Positions 1 through 11,800 of a stretch of DNA of 64,000 bases are shown piece by piece. Source of the DNA: Rhytidiadelphus loreus (Eukaryota > Streptophyta > Bryopsida > Hypnales > Hylocomiaceae). A program made the position numbers and the translations under genes. How positions within the stretch are numbered: the stretch's first letter is position 1; each line of letters starts with the position of its first letter. The notes beneath the pieces were generated by a model that was not told where the DNA came from, did not search any database, and saw only the letters and a list, made by a program, of their open reading frames with translations. The stretch lies in assembly GCA_947034895.1 (NCBI GenBank), contig OX344765.1:3291001-3355000 (forward strand), written 5' to 3'.

Positions 1-1914
1 AGGAGTCACAAGAGGAACCCCCTCAATATTATTTGCGGACTTGGCCTGCACAAACAGTAACGCAAGTTACTAATTTCCCTCACCCTTACCCCCAGTTAAG
101 AGATCTCAAAAAAGAAATAATCAAGTACGAAAGGAACGATGGCGTCCAACTTATGGCAACTCTATATCTACCACCCGGCTATGACCCTTCGAGGGACGGC
201 CCTTTACCTATGCTTATGTGGGCTTACCCTCGCGAATTTATTAGCAAAGATAATGCTGGGCAGATGCGGGGATCTCCGAACACATTCGCTGGCATTGGAT
301 CTACTTCTGCTTTGTTGTGGTTGGCCAGAGGGTAAGTGGCTATCTGATACTGGAGTAGGAAAGTTCAGTGCACTGTACTTGATGTCAATCCCTAGAAAAA
401 CTGTCAACTACAGTTGTTTTTTCGTCTTATTCAATGAACTCATCAAAATTGTGCCTTCGTCTATCGATGCCAGCAAGTGCGATTTGGTCACAAGTCTTGT
501 TACTTCAATTTCTCTTCACTAACATTCTTTGATGTATCAATTTCTCAGGTTTGCTATTCTAGATGGACCCACCATGCCGATAATTGGAGAAGGTGAAGAG
601 GAAGCCAATGACCGGTATTGCAAACTTTTCTAATTGCCTGTACTTCGTCCTTCCGGATCTGAGTTTATGTGCACCTTTCCTTTGGAAATTTGCTGTGTAT
701 TGTATTTTGTTTCAAAACCAGGTTTCGGTTTTGTGACACAGCAATCCATAAATGAACTCTGCTACGTTGCTTTCCTTCCAGGTACGTGGAGCAACTTGTG
801 GCCAGTGCACAGGCAGCCGTCAATGAAGTTGTCAGACGTGGGGTACGTCTTTCTTCTTCTGTCTGGGTGTTCTCTCCATCTTAGTAGACTAGCTGCTGTA
901 TTTACTTCAAGTGCTGGGGAACACAGGTGAAGTTGCGGGGAACTGATCAGGATCCTTAAAAATGAGGGATATTCACGTTTCAGGAATCCAAGTTTTATGA
1001 GAACGATTTTCTTATTGTTGATTGTGGGAGTTGCAGGTGGCTGATCCAAAGAAGATAGCTGTAGGCGGACACTCGTATGGGGCGTTCATGACAGCCAACC
1101 TACTCATACACGCACCGCATTTATTCTGTTGTGGTATTAGTCGGTCTGGTGCCTACAATCGGACACTTACTCCCTTCGGTTTTCAGGTACTACTTGAGTA
1201 GTTTAGATTCGTTGAATTGTATTCGTTGGAATTCTCCTTTTTACTCTTTCTATTTAAGTTTTAGCTCGCCTGATGACTTGTGCCGTGCCACCCAAATGCG
1301 ATTACACCCACGTAGCAATTTCACAAGTCATTATCGGTTAAGTTTTTTTTTCTGTTTTCTTTATGAATATTCTTGTACTACTCAATAATCCATCTGTGTT
1401 GTGTAACGTGTAGTCGGAGGAGAGAACGCTGTGGGAGGCACAAAAGACTTATATTGAGATGAGTCCATTCATGCTGGCGGATAAAGTAAAGAAACCGATT
1501 TTGCTGATCCACGGTGAAGAGGACAATAACGCTGGAACTCTTACTTTGCAGGTGAACTTGGTTAATCCACAACCTTTTTCTTACATTCGATTTTTGCAGT
1601 GAGACAGAGTACTTTCGATACTAGCATATAACAACCTCTCAGGAGCTTTGCCTCTGATTTATATGTTTAAAATTGTTGATCATTGTGTGCAGTCAGAGCG
1701 ATTCTATGCTGCTCTCAAAGGAAACGGGGCACTTTGTCGTCTGGTGCTTCTCCCTCTTGAAAGCCACGGCTACTCTGGGCGTGAGAGTGTGATGCATTGC
1801 TTGTGGGAGATGGATCGATGGTTGCAGAAATTCTGTGTCAGTGCCGATGATGGCGAGCTTGCTGGTCAGCACTCGAATGGGGATTTGATCAGCGCAGCAA
1901 AACAGGCACAGTAA
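1..1914 (+). CDS. GEP: Chloroplast glutamyl endopeptidase (CGEP), 3' part, six exons
   Basis: Serine peptidase of the prolyl-oligopeptidase (S9) type; the plant family is a stromal enzyme that cleaves after Glu and helps degrade plastid proteins. Exons by frame and GT-AG sites: 1-331 (frame begins at base 3, upstream part outside the window), 549-614, 782-842, 1037-1186, 1414-1551, 1693-1914; all joins keep the frame. The joined product matches the C-terminal half of plant CGEP, including YYLRTWP near the start, SPNTFAGIGSTSALLWLARG at the end of exon 1 and PIIGEGEEEANDR in exon 2. The triad is intact: Ser in GGHSYGAF (exon 4), Asp in HGEEDNN (exon 5), His in ESHGYS (exon 6). It ends with a TAA stop and a polar tail beyond the conserved WLQKF. 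The bases AG at 1-2 could be a splice acceptor, so codon 1 may begin at base 3. The N-terminal propeller and transit peptide are not visible. Family assignment is secure. Confidence 0.93.
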
Positions 1915-3060
1915 CGTTATGTCGTTGCCCTTAGTTTGGTATCTGCTATAATACCATCATTTGTGATAGATCGAAGGAGATAGGATAATGCGCAAATATT
2001 GTTCCCCCATTCTTTTTAGATATTTATCATGTTTGCTTCATCCACATCATGTTCAGAGGGTATCACGGCACCATCTTGTGGTGTTGCTGGATTCTTGTAA
2101 GTTAGACAGGACTTCAACTGGGAGCCCTCCAAGAGGGAGTTCTTTCCCCGCTCTTATTTATGTCTGGGCTGCTTGTCGGTACTGCAGTCATAATAAGAAT
2201 GCAATGATCGATGTATAATCTGTTGAAAATTATATTCGGAAATCAATAACTCAGATTCTGGAATTAATGTTCATTTGTGAAGGAATAGTCTCCTAATCGA
2301 GGACGGTTCCGAATGTCTTCGACCATATGTTTCTTGCAGGAGACACAGGAATTCGTTGGTTACTGGGAATCGGGGATCAAAGAGGTCAGAAAGTGCTCCT
2401 ATTAGAACGTACATACTTTCAATCTCTGACCTTTGTCCTCTCAAACTTTCAATGTCTCGTCATTTCAATGTTTCATCATTTCTTTTTTGTCTTCTCTAAC
2501 CTTTAAACAAAAACGTTGGAGGCCCACTTTGTTGACTTGAAAGGTGGATTTAGTCACGTGCTGATCACCCAATGAGGAAATGCAGGGGGCAAGGTTCCTG
2601 TCCAACAGCGGCACCCCGTCTGTTTGGAAGTGCTGTACCGGTCTCCGAAAGCAGAGTATGGCGTCATGAGTCTGGTGACTTGATCATCCTGACGTCAAAT
2701 TCAGTGTTGCGAGTATGATAGTCAATGTGCCAAAGCCTCAATCAACCGTGTAAGGACAGGCTTGTCTCCGTGCCCTTCTTTGTGAGAAGGAGCCTGTGAC
2801 CGTGGTCTTCCAGATTGGTATCTTAGAGGAGCTGGTGAATTCTGGAACCACTGAAACATTGATTGGATGTTGTAATTCAGCAAGTTCAGTAGGCATGTGC
2901 ACAAGTTTGGTAGAAAAATACTTAGAGCCATTCTAATTTAGTGTAGCATTGTGCTGTTTGCCTACTTTTCATCATGATTTAGTCATGGTTTTGTTTTTCA
3001 TTTTGTTTTTAGGTTTAAGCCAAAAGCAAAATATCCATAATTTAGGATATTTTAAGACCC
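1915..3060. other. GEP 3' UTR and intergenic DNA
   Basis: The first few hundred bases should be the GEP 3' UTR; an AATAAG-type signal and a TGTA motif lie at about 2192-2215. Beyond this I see no gene on either strand. The stretch is less AT-rich than what follows, and its short open frames have no recognisable sequence. Confidence 0.5.
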
Positions 3061-3067
3061 AAAAATA

Positions 3068-3190
3068 ACTCAAAAATCCATAACTTTCACACTATACATC
3101 AAAATGTCATGAAACAAAGTTTGTGCACCCCTCTTTACAAAGTATCAAGTAGTCAAAACATACAAAACAATCAAACGAACAACCTAATTT
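3068..3190 (+). repeat. Repeat family U, copy 1
   Basis: A motif of about 150 bp beginning with a form of CCATAACTTT and containing GAAACAAAGTTTGTGCAC. Similar copies lie at 21.1, 23.6 and 41.1 kb on this strand and at 50.7 and 58.7 kb on the other. No ends or duplications could be fixed. Confidence 0.6.
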
Positions 3191-3974
3191 AATGTGTACA
3201 TTGTTTTTGGACACACATGTCCCAAAGTTGTTGTGAAGAGCTCAAGTGTTGTTGATCAAGATAGCATTACTTGAGGCTAATTTTACATCTTGATAACTAT
3301 TTACAATTATAGGTCCCTTGACAAAAAGATTGCCTTTAGGCCCTTTGAAAATCATCCATTGACCAATGTTTGGCCTTTGCAATGTTAACAAAGTTGAAGC
3401 CAAGTACCCCTATCTAGTTTATTATTTAATTTTTCAAAGTGTAGTACTTCAAATATTAGTATAACTTTAGGTTGTTACCAAAAAATATAGAATAATTTGC
3501 ACCTATATTAGCAACCATATCCACATCTATATTTGTATGAATATTTGTCCACATATGTATGAATGCATGTATCCCTATGTATCCAATACTTGTGTACATA
3601 TTTGTATTTGCATTTGTACAATTGTACCTACTATATACATGAGAAATTTGCCTAGTTGGTCCTTCATTTTCATTCTTTCCTAGCTAGCCCTAGCTTTTGA
3701 GTAGTTGATAGCTAGTGTTCTTGAGGGGATAGTGAATATATTTAATAATTGATTTCTTTCACAGAAACATACCATATTCAAGTTTGAACGAAATCAATTG
3801 AAAATTTGAAAGTTGTAGTATACAACTCATTGGATAATGTGGTAAAAAATTCAACTCAAAAGCAATTGTTGTTTGTAAGTAAATGGATTTGAAATTTGAC
3901 CATTCTTTACTTTTGTAATTGTTTTGGACATCTTTCAAAAATGATTCCAAAGCAAAAAAATTCAAATCACTACC
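3191..3974. other. AT-rich intergenic DNA, nothing recognised
   Basis: No coding pattern, hairpin or inverted ends seen. Sequence is low in GC and contains short repeats of the type CATATGTATGAATG. Confidence 0.5.
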
Positions 3975-3978
3975 TTAA

Positions 3979-4110
3979 CCCCTTATGACCCAAAGGGCGT
4001 GTACTTTCAAAAATGGGCTAAAACTGCCAAGAATTTGAGCAATTTATTTGCTCATTTTTTCTTGAGATCTGATAGAATGTAACTGTAGGATCTTGTAGTT
4101 CACATTGAGA
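3979..4110 (+). repeat. Probable old end of a TTAA-flanked element (family PB-A/E)
   Basis: A TTAA at 3975-3978 is followed by CCCCTTATGACCCAAAGGG. Further in are the words AAAACTGCCA and GTAGGATCTTGTAGT, which occur in the same order in the clearer copies at 47.6 and 54.7 kb. The opposite end could not be found, so this is a truncated or very diverged copy. Confidence 0.4.
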
Positions 4111-5365
4111 GTGAGCACTTGAAAAAAAAATTCAAATTATTTGACCACACAATTTAGTAGATATTTAAGTTTGAAGTTTTGTTTGGGTCAATGGAAAACA
4201 CGGAAGCATAGTTTGAAGGAGCATATCTTGGTGAGAATATTTTGAAATGATGAACTTTTTGTGCTCAACTGAAAACAAAAGAATTGAGAATGCTCACCCA
4301 AAATTTCACAACATTCTAGTCATTTTGCAAGTTTTGGTGGAGCTTAGAAGTTGGAATGCATTTTTTTCTATATTAATACATCCAACTAAAACACACTGTA
4401 ATCTTCAAAATTAGACATTTATATGTCCAAAAATAAACATTAGAAATGAAAATGTAGAAATATTGATTAGAGGTTTTTTGATAGATTTAAGGTATAGAAA
4501 ATCATCTAAGACAATCCTAAGATAATAATATTTTTTTCAAGATCATAGTTTTTCTACATACACTAATTTGAGATTTAAAAAGTCTCAAATTGATTTTTAT
4601 ATTTTTTTTATATTAATAGATTTTTTGAAAGCTTAACTATTTTCTACAACAATCCATTAGAGAAAATTTGGGTCCTATGGAAGGCCATTCGACTTAATGC
4701 CTTTAAAAATATATATAATTAAATTTTTTTTTTTTAATTGCCAATCCAACATGACAGACAAGCTAACTTTCACTGGTAAGATTCTTTGTGAGTCACTTTG
4801 GGCTGATATTTTCTCCATTTACACATTTACATGCAATCAATTGGCCCTCCAAAGGGCTGAAAATTTTCTCTCATGAATGGTCATTAATTCAATTTTTTTA
4901 AGTTTAGAAGAAATAATGGCTATCAAAGTTTCCAATGTTTTTCATTAGAGAAAATTTCAACTCTCCATAGGGCAATCAAACTTTGACTCAAGCAAAGCTA
5001 TTTCCGGAGCCCTATAGAGCTAGGAAAAGGACGAAATCTTTGACAAAATAAAGATTCACCTTATGGGAATATCTTAACTGACAAAGAGTAGATACGAGTT
5101 TCCTATTCCACGGTTGTTAGAGAAGCTTGCATGCAATGGCTTTGTTTGATTGTGATTGAATATAAAAATACTAATTGCTACAACAGCTCTCCTCCATTAT
5201 TATAGTGATACTTGTGGTCGGACCAATGCTTTAACATTTGGAGATACTGACGATGTGCATGAATAGGGGAAAAGTTCCTCCTCATGCAAAATAAATGTAA
5301 TGCAAGGGTCCCTTTCAATACTTCCTGGCAACCCTCTTAGAGAGTCTAAAATTTTTCTCTGATGA
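4111..5365. other. AT-rich intergenic DNA, nothing recognised
   Basis: Long A and T runs, no plausible exon, no inverted ends. Probably decayed repeat sequence. Confidence 0.45.
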
Positions 5366-6145
5366 AAGTTGAATTTTGTTTGTCAATATACACTAATACA
5401 CGTAAACAACCACAATGATCCATGCTATCATTTCTTCTTCACCTTCTTTTGAACATTTTTCTATTCTTCTACTCTTTTGGTATGATAAGGAGTTTCAAAA
5501 TAAAAAGTTAAAAACCTTGATAACTTCAACTACTATGTATTCCCCAAAAAGTAATTGTAGGTCATTGAGTGGTAATTATTTCTCCATTTTTATTCCTGTT
5601 TGAAGGAAAGTACTTGCTACCAAAATGTCTCCACAGCTAAAGTTGAATTCTCTTTTGCCACCATGCACCTAGACAACCACAATGATCCGTGCTATCATTT
5701 CAGTCTTCTTCTTTTTAGCATGTTTTCTATTCTCCTAGGTACAACAAGGGATTCCAAAATAAAAGTTTTCGTTGAGAGCTCCAATCGTCTCACTACTACA
5801 TATTCCCAACTGAGAGAAACCATAGGCTTCATGATGGTTGTAGTTGAGTGGTCATCATTTCCATTTTATTCCTGTTTGAAAGAAAGTACTAGCTATCAAA
5901 ATGTCCCCATATCAACAGTTGAATTTGGTTTGCCACGACACAGGCCGTGACAACCACAATGATCCATATGATCCATGTTATCATTTCTTCTTCTGTTTTT
6001 TTAACATTTTTTTCCTCTTCTCGTAGTACAATGTCTTCTTCTCGTAGTACAATGTCTTTCTTCTAGGTACAATGAACAAGGCGGAGTTCCAAAGGGAGAG
6101 ACCTTGAATGTAGTTCTCTCCAATCGTCTCTCCTCCATATCGAAG
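5366..6145 (+). repeat. Degenerate tandem array, about 270 bp unit
   Basis: The word ACAACCACAATGATCC recurs at about 5406, 5673 and 5950, spacings of 267 and 277 bases. Each is followed in the same order by a CT-rich tract, a TTCCAAA block, CTCCAATCGTCTC and TCCTGTTTGAA. A fourth partial unit end (5366-5405) precedes the array, and the last unit is truncated near 6145. Open frames inside differ between units, so there is no sign of a coding array. Confidence 0.75.
6013..6072 (+). repeat. Three short tandem copies of a 21 bp unit
   Basis: The unit TCTTCTTCTCGTAGTACAATG is repeated about three times, the last copy altered (TCTAGGTACAATG). It lies within the last unit of the larger array and looks like local slippage. 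Confidence 0.7.
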
Positions 6146-7590
6146 ACTTTATGGAGGCCTCTACAATTCCTCTCCAACGTGTACAATTGGCAAAGCGTAG
6201 GCCTTGTCGACTGTCGAGACCTCCAATCCTTGACGTACCCATTTGGGTACCAAACCAGCATATTGCGTTTGCCGAGGCAGGCGCCAGGCACACTCTCAGC
6301 TGTTCGTTAGGTGAGTGTGACTGGTCTGTGGAAATCTCTGATGCTACCAAAAAGACGGAAAAAACTGTAAGTTAGAGAAAAAACGGAGAGACGTAAATAT
6401 CCTGAACACTGACTGACCGACTGACTGACTGGGTTCATCAGTCCGTCAGCAGTGGGATTCCTGGTTCCAGTTCGTTCTGTACAAAAAGAAAATATCCTGA
6501 GAGCCGGGATCCTGAACCCAGATATTTTGGCCAGACGATTTTCACTCGAGCTATAAGTCAGTACCCCGGCCGCCTGATAAGTTAGTTCCCAGAAAGTTTT
6601 CGACAGTAAACAAACCCCAGCGCTTTCTGCTCCTCCATTCATTTCCCACGAATCAATACCCCCTCTGTGCAGTTGAGATTCAGTCTCCTCAACTTTTAAT
6701 TTGCTGTTGAGCGCAGCACAGCAGTCCTATTGACACATTGGTTCCACCCATTTTCTGATCCATTCCCTCTCATTGGGGCCGGAATGAAACGATAAAAATG
6801 TGTAAATTCAGTACCGCGCGCGTGTGCAGAAAAGTTCGGAAGGGCGAAAGATTTGGTGGTAAATATATCACTGTAATAATTAGTTACACATCAATAAGTT
6901 CTTCAGCAATATATAATTATGACAAATCGATTCAAAGAATGGCTGTTCTCCAACCAAAGATCTGAACACCTGGCACCTTTCTGATGCCGTAATTCCTGCT
7001 CTCACCTTTCCTTCAATGCGTCCATACCAACGCTTTCCACACACACTACTGTAGTAGAAGAGTGGTTTTCGGGCACCAAACCAATGCCAATATGGACATT
7101 TGGCATCATGTAGTAGCACTGTTGTTTGGTGTCCAAAGACCACCCTTTCTACTCGTGACACCCGTCTCAGTGTAATGAATCCGCTTAATATCCTACCATT
7201 CCTCATACCGGTCGGAACCAAGCTTTCCCGTCCCTCTCTCCAATTCAAGCAATGATAAAAACTTCGAAAGGAGGGCACTGGAGAGGGAGCATGCACTACG
7301 ACTCTTTTTGGAACCAAAAGGCTATACTGTACAGTACTGCCCCTACCAACCTTATCCTGCGCTGCAAGGCTGCAGGAAGCCCAGGTAGCCTTAGCCTTTT
7401 TTTAACGGATGGCTGGATGGCTGGATGGCTGGATGCACAGAATTGAAACACAAGGAACGTGCTTTCGGAATGGAGTCGCTAAAATTCTTCCCCTCAACAC
7501 CACCTTTCAATTCATCCCGCCTTGCCTGCCCAGCTAGAGGTGCAGTCCGTTCGAGACCTGCCAAGTGGCCACTACTATTGGGCTTAAAAA
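6146..7590. other. Intergenic DNA upstream of the miR477 hairpin
   Basis: No protein gene recognised on either strand. GC content is clearly higher than in the surrounding repeat DNA. Includes CTGA-type short repeats at about 6410-6435 and an 8 bp tandem repeat at 7407-7434. Probably contains the upstream regulatory region of the MIR477 transcription unit. Confidence 0.45.
7407..7434 (+). repeat. Minisatellite, GGATGGCT x 3.5
   Basis: Three and a half perfect copies of GGATGGCT in a row. Confidence 0.9.
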
Positions 7591-7595
7591 CTCCT

Positions 7596-7603
7596 CATAA
7601 ATA
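7596..7603 (+). promoter_or_regulatory. TATA-like box, candidate pri-miR477 promoter
   Basis: CATAAATA sits in a moderately GC-rich context 121 bases before the hairpin stem on the same strand. A start site near 7630 would be usual spacing for a plant Pol II TATA box. Position and sequence only; no initiator could be confirmed. Confidence 0.35.
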
Positions 7604-7707
7604 CCCTCTCCAGCAAAGAGTTTGTCACTTGTTGGGCGACAGAGGTGGTTGATTTTCTGGTTTTTGATCTCGTGTACTTACGTTATTGTCAGTCGATGAT
7701 CCTCTAG

Positions 7708-7804
7708 GGCAGGTGCTTTTCCCTCTCCCTCAAAGGCTTCCAACGGCTGGGGTCTGAGTGCGCCTCGTTAGAAGCCTTTGGGGGAGAGGGGGAAACAAAA
7801 GCCT
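7708..7804 (+). ncRNA. MIR477: MIR477 microRNA precursor hairpin
   Basis: A near-perfect stem-loop. The 5' arm at 7723-7742 reads CTCTCCCTCAAAGGCTTCCA, which as I remember it is the moss miR477 sequence and is one or two bases from the seed-plant form beginning ATCTCCCTCAAAGGCTTCC. The 3' arm at 7771-7790 reads GAAGCCTTTGGGGGAGAGGG and pairs with 7721-7740 along 20 bases with a single G:U pair. Pairing continues into the loop through AACG (7742-7745) with CGTT (7766-7769); below the duplex TTT pairs with AAA past a two-base bulge. A short terminal loop and a 20-base duplex with almost no bulge meet the usual plant miRNA precursor criteria. miR477 is known to guide cleavage of GRAS-family and other mRNAs in some plants; targets here cannot be told. 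It lies between GEP and SPAG6, about 1 kb from the SPAG6 stop on the opposite strand, so it should be its own transcription unit. Confidence 0.88.
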
Positions 7805-7810
7805 TTTGCA

Positions 7811-8570
7811 GTTGCAACTTGCAGAAGCTCACTCAAGTACGGACGTGCATGTCTTCACCTTCAGGGTCGACGCAGTGATTGTCAGCTACGGGATGCGTGA
7901 CGATCCCTTTCTTTGCATTTGATGTTCACCTCCTCCTGACGGGGAACTCCACGTGAATGACGTACCTCCTGCTGAATGTACATCTTTGGAACATATATAT
8001 TCTGGGGCATTGTCCATGGAGTACGTGGAAATCAGGTAGACTGGTCTCGATATGGGGAGTAGGGTGGGGACTGGGGAGTGGGCAAACTGTACAGTATCAG
8101 TCAAGTTGTTGGATCATAGCAGTCTAGCAGTCTGATCTGTAATATTAGAAACCATCATAAAACATACAATAGGGGTCGCTTGAGGAACACTCTTACTATC
8201 CATGTACCATTCTCGAGTAGCTGCGTTTTAAAAGTCATGCGCGCAAATGGAATCTAGATTTGTTTGAGCAGTATCAATTGCAACATCCTCGGGAAAAGAA
8301 AAGACCAGTTACTCACTAAGGACCATGCATGCTCTCCACACGGCGAATATATGTCAAGACTTTAGAATCTCTTGTTTTGGTACGGTTGATATTCTACAAT
8401 GAAGAAGCCAGGGAGAGCATACTGTAATTGCACAACTGTTTTGCATGGTGCAATCGAAAGAAATTAGTAATATGGTAGTTCAAAATGTGTCAGTGGTGAT
8501 TGCACAAAGAAGAGACTTCAACCAGGTAATGAAAGCGACTCAGTCCCAACTGGAGATGTTAAGTAGACTA
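7811..8570. other. Intergenic DNA between MIR477 and the SPAG6 3' end
   Basis: No gene seen. The proximal part probably belongs to the pri-miR477 transcript. No second miRNA-like stem was found in it. Confidence 0.45.
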
Positions 8571-8579
8571 ACGTGGATT

Positions 8580-8830
8580 TCTTGAAATTGTCGGTACTCC
8601 ACTGTTTCGACACTTTCAAGTACTCGCAGCCTGAACCTGAAACGTAAATCTAGACCTGTCCTAGTTTTTCAGAGCTTTGCGTAGACGTATGTCACAAGTG
8701 GTGCATGATCTCAACGTCAATTTCGTTAAACTGATGGTATTCCACTGCTTTGGCATGTTTCAGCACGCCCAGACTGAAACATAAATCTTGAGTTAGTTTT
8801 TGAGAGCTTTGTGTAGACGTATGTTGACAA
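8580..8830 (+). repeat. Two tandem units of about 130 bp in the SPAG6 3' flank
   Basis: The two units share GGTATTCCACTG-type and TTCAAG/TTTCAG words, CTGAAACATAAATCT-like sequence and GAGAGCTTTGTGTAGACGTA. A further partial unit lies at 9265-9340 in the last SPAG6 intron. The second unit contains GTCAATTTCGTTAAA, which is also the end of the MITE at 24.79 kb. Confidence 0.6.
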
Positions 8831-8852
8831 TTGTTACAGCAGAATGCGCTAG

Positions 8853-11800
8853 CTAGATTTCTGGGATGGGATACTTGGAGATGCTGGTGTAGAAGTTGTG
8901 GACGGGGTCCCTGAGCGTGAATCTGGGGTTGGGCTTGCACTCGAACACTTTGTATTTGCTCTTGTGGTAAAAGGACCGAATCTCCTCCGGAAAGGCGCTC
9001 GTGATCTGCACGATCAGCGCTTGGATGGGCTCTGTGGCGCCGAACTGAAACTCCTGCATCCGAGCGAATGAGCCTGACAGCAAAAGTTTGGTGCGGAGCT
9101 CCACGTCCGTAGGCACCAGCTTCGCAATCTGGGCCAAAACGTGCTTCAGGCACTGCTCCGGCATGACAGGACCCTGGAAACCTCACAGCAATGAGAATAG
9201 TGATGAGTACGTGACGATAATCAGAAAGAAATTGAGAAGGCATGGATTGCAGTTTCAATTGAATTTGAAATAGACTGTTTCAATGAAATTCCATGACTTT
9301 GGAAATCTACACCAGTTCTAGTTTTGAGAGCTTTGTGCAAAAGAATGGGCAATTTTGGTTCCCAGAATTGAGCGAACTTAACGAAAATAATGAAAGATTA
9401 ATATTAGGAGTCGGTTCTTTCAGGGTCCCACAGCGAGTGACTCAGGGAAATCATGGAGAGCGGGAATCAGAGTACACGTACTCTTCAATTCCATGTGTCG
9501 GCAAAGTTCCAGGCCTACGAGAGAATGTTTCTTCGAGGCAGCACATGGAAGTGTGACGTGAATCGGCCACTCTTCTCAAGGAGTTTTGTGCACTCGATCT
9601 CGGGTTTGGGGTTGACGACTGGTTGGGTTGAGTTTTTTTCACTGTACGTCTTGGTTTTTTCACTCTCTAAATTAATTCATGCCAGTAACTGTGATGTTCT
9701 GCAACAGATCGAGTTGTCCTTGAAAGAGAGCAATCAGTACAACTCCATGAAAGCGCAGTTCTAAATCAGCTCATTGAGGGTAATCTCCCTGTGATTTGAA
9801 GCACAACTTCATGAGAGGGCAGTTCTAAATCAGACTTTCACAGGGAGATTAACGTTGTTACCCCCATGGGAATATCAAAACTTCCCAGATGATTTTGCAC
9901 TAGGAACTAGGAGCACATCCTAAATATCAGCAAACTTGAGATTTTTGACAGAATCGTACTCCTGCACTTGTTCACCTCCGACTCATGATGATATGAAAAG
10001 TGACTAGAGAGAGGAAAGACCTCGAGAGTGCATATGTATTCAAGATCACTTACATTCAAGAGAGAATCCAGAGCCGGAGAATAGTCCAGCCGATTAACAA
10101 TAATCTTGATCGACAACTCACACTTCTTCTGCAAGTCGGCACTGCTGCCTTTGGCTTTGACGCACAGGACCAAGTGCAGCATGGTGCCCACGAGGGCCAC
10201 TTCCTTGGCATGCACGGGCGTGTGTTTTCCAATTTGGCCCAGAGACCAGGCGCTGGCGCCTTTCAAATGGTCTTCCGGCTCATGCTCCAGGGCGTCTACC
10301 AACGGGGGTAACGCGTTGGAAGAGATCACGGCCATCGACAACTCCGGAGAAAACGAGGCTAAGTAGCCCAAAGCCATGATGCCTGCACAACCAAATCCAT
10401 CAGTTTTCGGTCGCAAATTTGATTGATGATGTTTGAAGGCTACACAGATTGATCACCCAATTTCATACCCAATTTCATACTGTTGATGAGAGTAAGGTAA
10501 CTACAAGTACTTGCGACGTAGTTTGTATCATATTGTTTGCTACATATCTTGCATCCAACGCACTGAAGAATGCACGATTTGGATACGGTATGCCGGCTAT
10601 GAAGTAAGCTAAAGATTTTGCAAGTAATAGAGGATTTTAACGCACTGAATAATGCATGATTTGGATGCCGTACGCAAAAGTTATAAGGCTACAAAGTTTG
10701 CTAGTACAAATTTTGCAAGTAATAGAGGATTCTAACGCACAGAATAATGCACGACTTGGATGCCGTATGCAAAAGCTATAAGGCTACAAAGTTTGCGATA
10801 TATTCTGCAAGTAATAGAGGATTTCCATGAACTGAATAATGCAATTTTTGGATACTACATGCAAAAATTATAAGAGTGTAAAGTTTGCTACATAATTTCT
10901 ATCATAGTTTGCTCCATATTTTGCAAATAGTAGAGGATTCCAACGCACTGAATAATGCATTATTTGGATACTGCATGTATGCAAAAGTTATAAGGGTTTT
11001 TACTTTGCGACATATTTTCTATAAATTTTGCAACATATTTTGCAACTTATAGAGGATTCCAATGGTGAACATTCTGAAAAATTCTTACTCATCATTCCAA
11101 GATTTTGGAGTGTTGCATTTTAGTAGACGTCACAATTAAGTATGGTTACTTTACGGACAACCGAAGGTGAAATATTGAGACTGCCAGTACGGTTTAGAGG
11201 TTATTTGTATTGTATTTTCTAAACTGGGACCCAACAAGTCTGTCCAAGTCGTTTTTTTATATATTGTACTCAAGAACTCTACATATATAGTTGTGCAACA
11301 CGAATTGTATTGAAAATGGAACGATGTGCAATATATTGATTACAAAGAGCAAACCCGGCAAGCGTTCATTGCTGTGAACGTCAGAGATGTTGTCAACCAG
11401 AGCAGGGGCGCTTCCTGCGTTGAGAACGGATTGTGCAAGCTCTGGTGTGTGTTTGCAAACCTCACAAATCACCAGAGCCGCATTTCTTCTGCACTGTGGT
11501 TCCACATTCTTCAGTAGTAAGATTACATTCGGGAAAATATTTGTCGAATATACATCCTGGAAAACATTTCACAACATCACCCAATCACACATCTGAATGC
11601 ACCCCTCAATAACATAGTTACATTCTATAACAAAGAGATATCCTCCGTCTATGCGCCATGGATTCATCACACCAACGTAATTCCATATTAGAAACGTAGG
11701 AAGGCCCCTTTTAGCCTATATTTAAAATACGTGAGTTCAAATTTGAATTCATTGACCCAAAATTACTCTAAAATGATCTGCATGAGGATCATCACAAGTG

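Noticed and set aside
1131..1388. Open frame extending from GEP exon 4 into the intron
   Set aside because: It is out of the GEP frame; the real exon ends at the GT at 1187.
8692..9258. 188-codon open frame on the minus strand
   Set aside because: It overlaps the last SPAG6 exon in another frame and has no recognisable sequence, whereas the SPAG6 frame matches its family.
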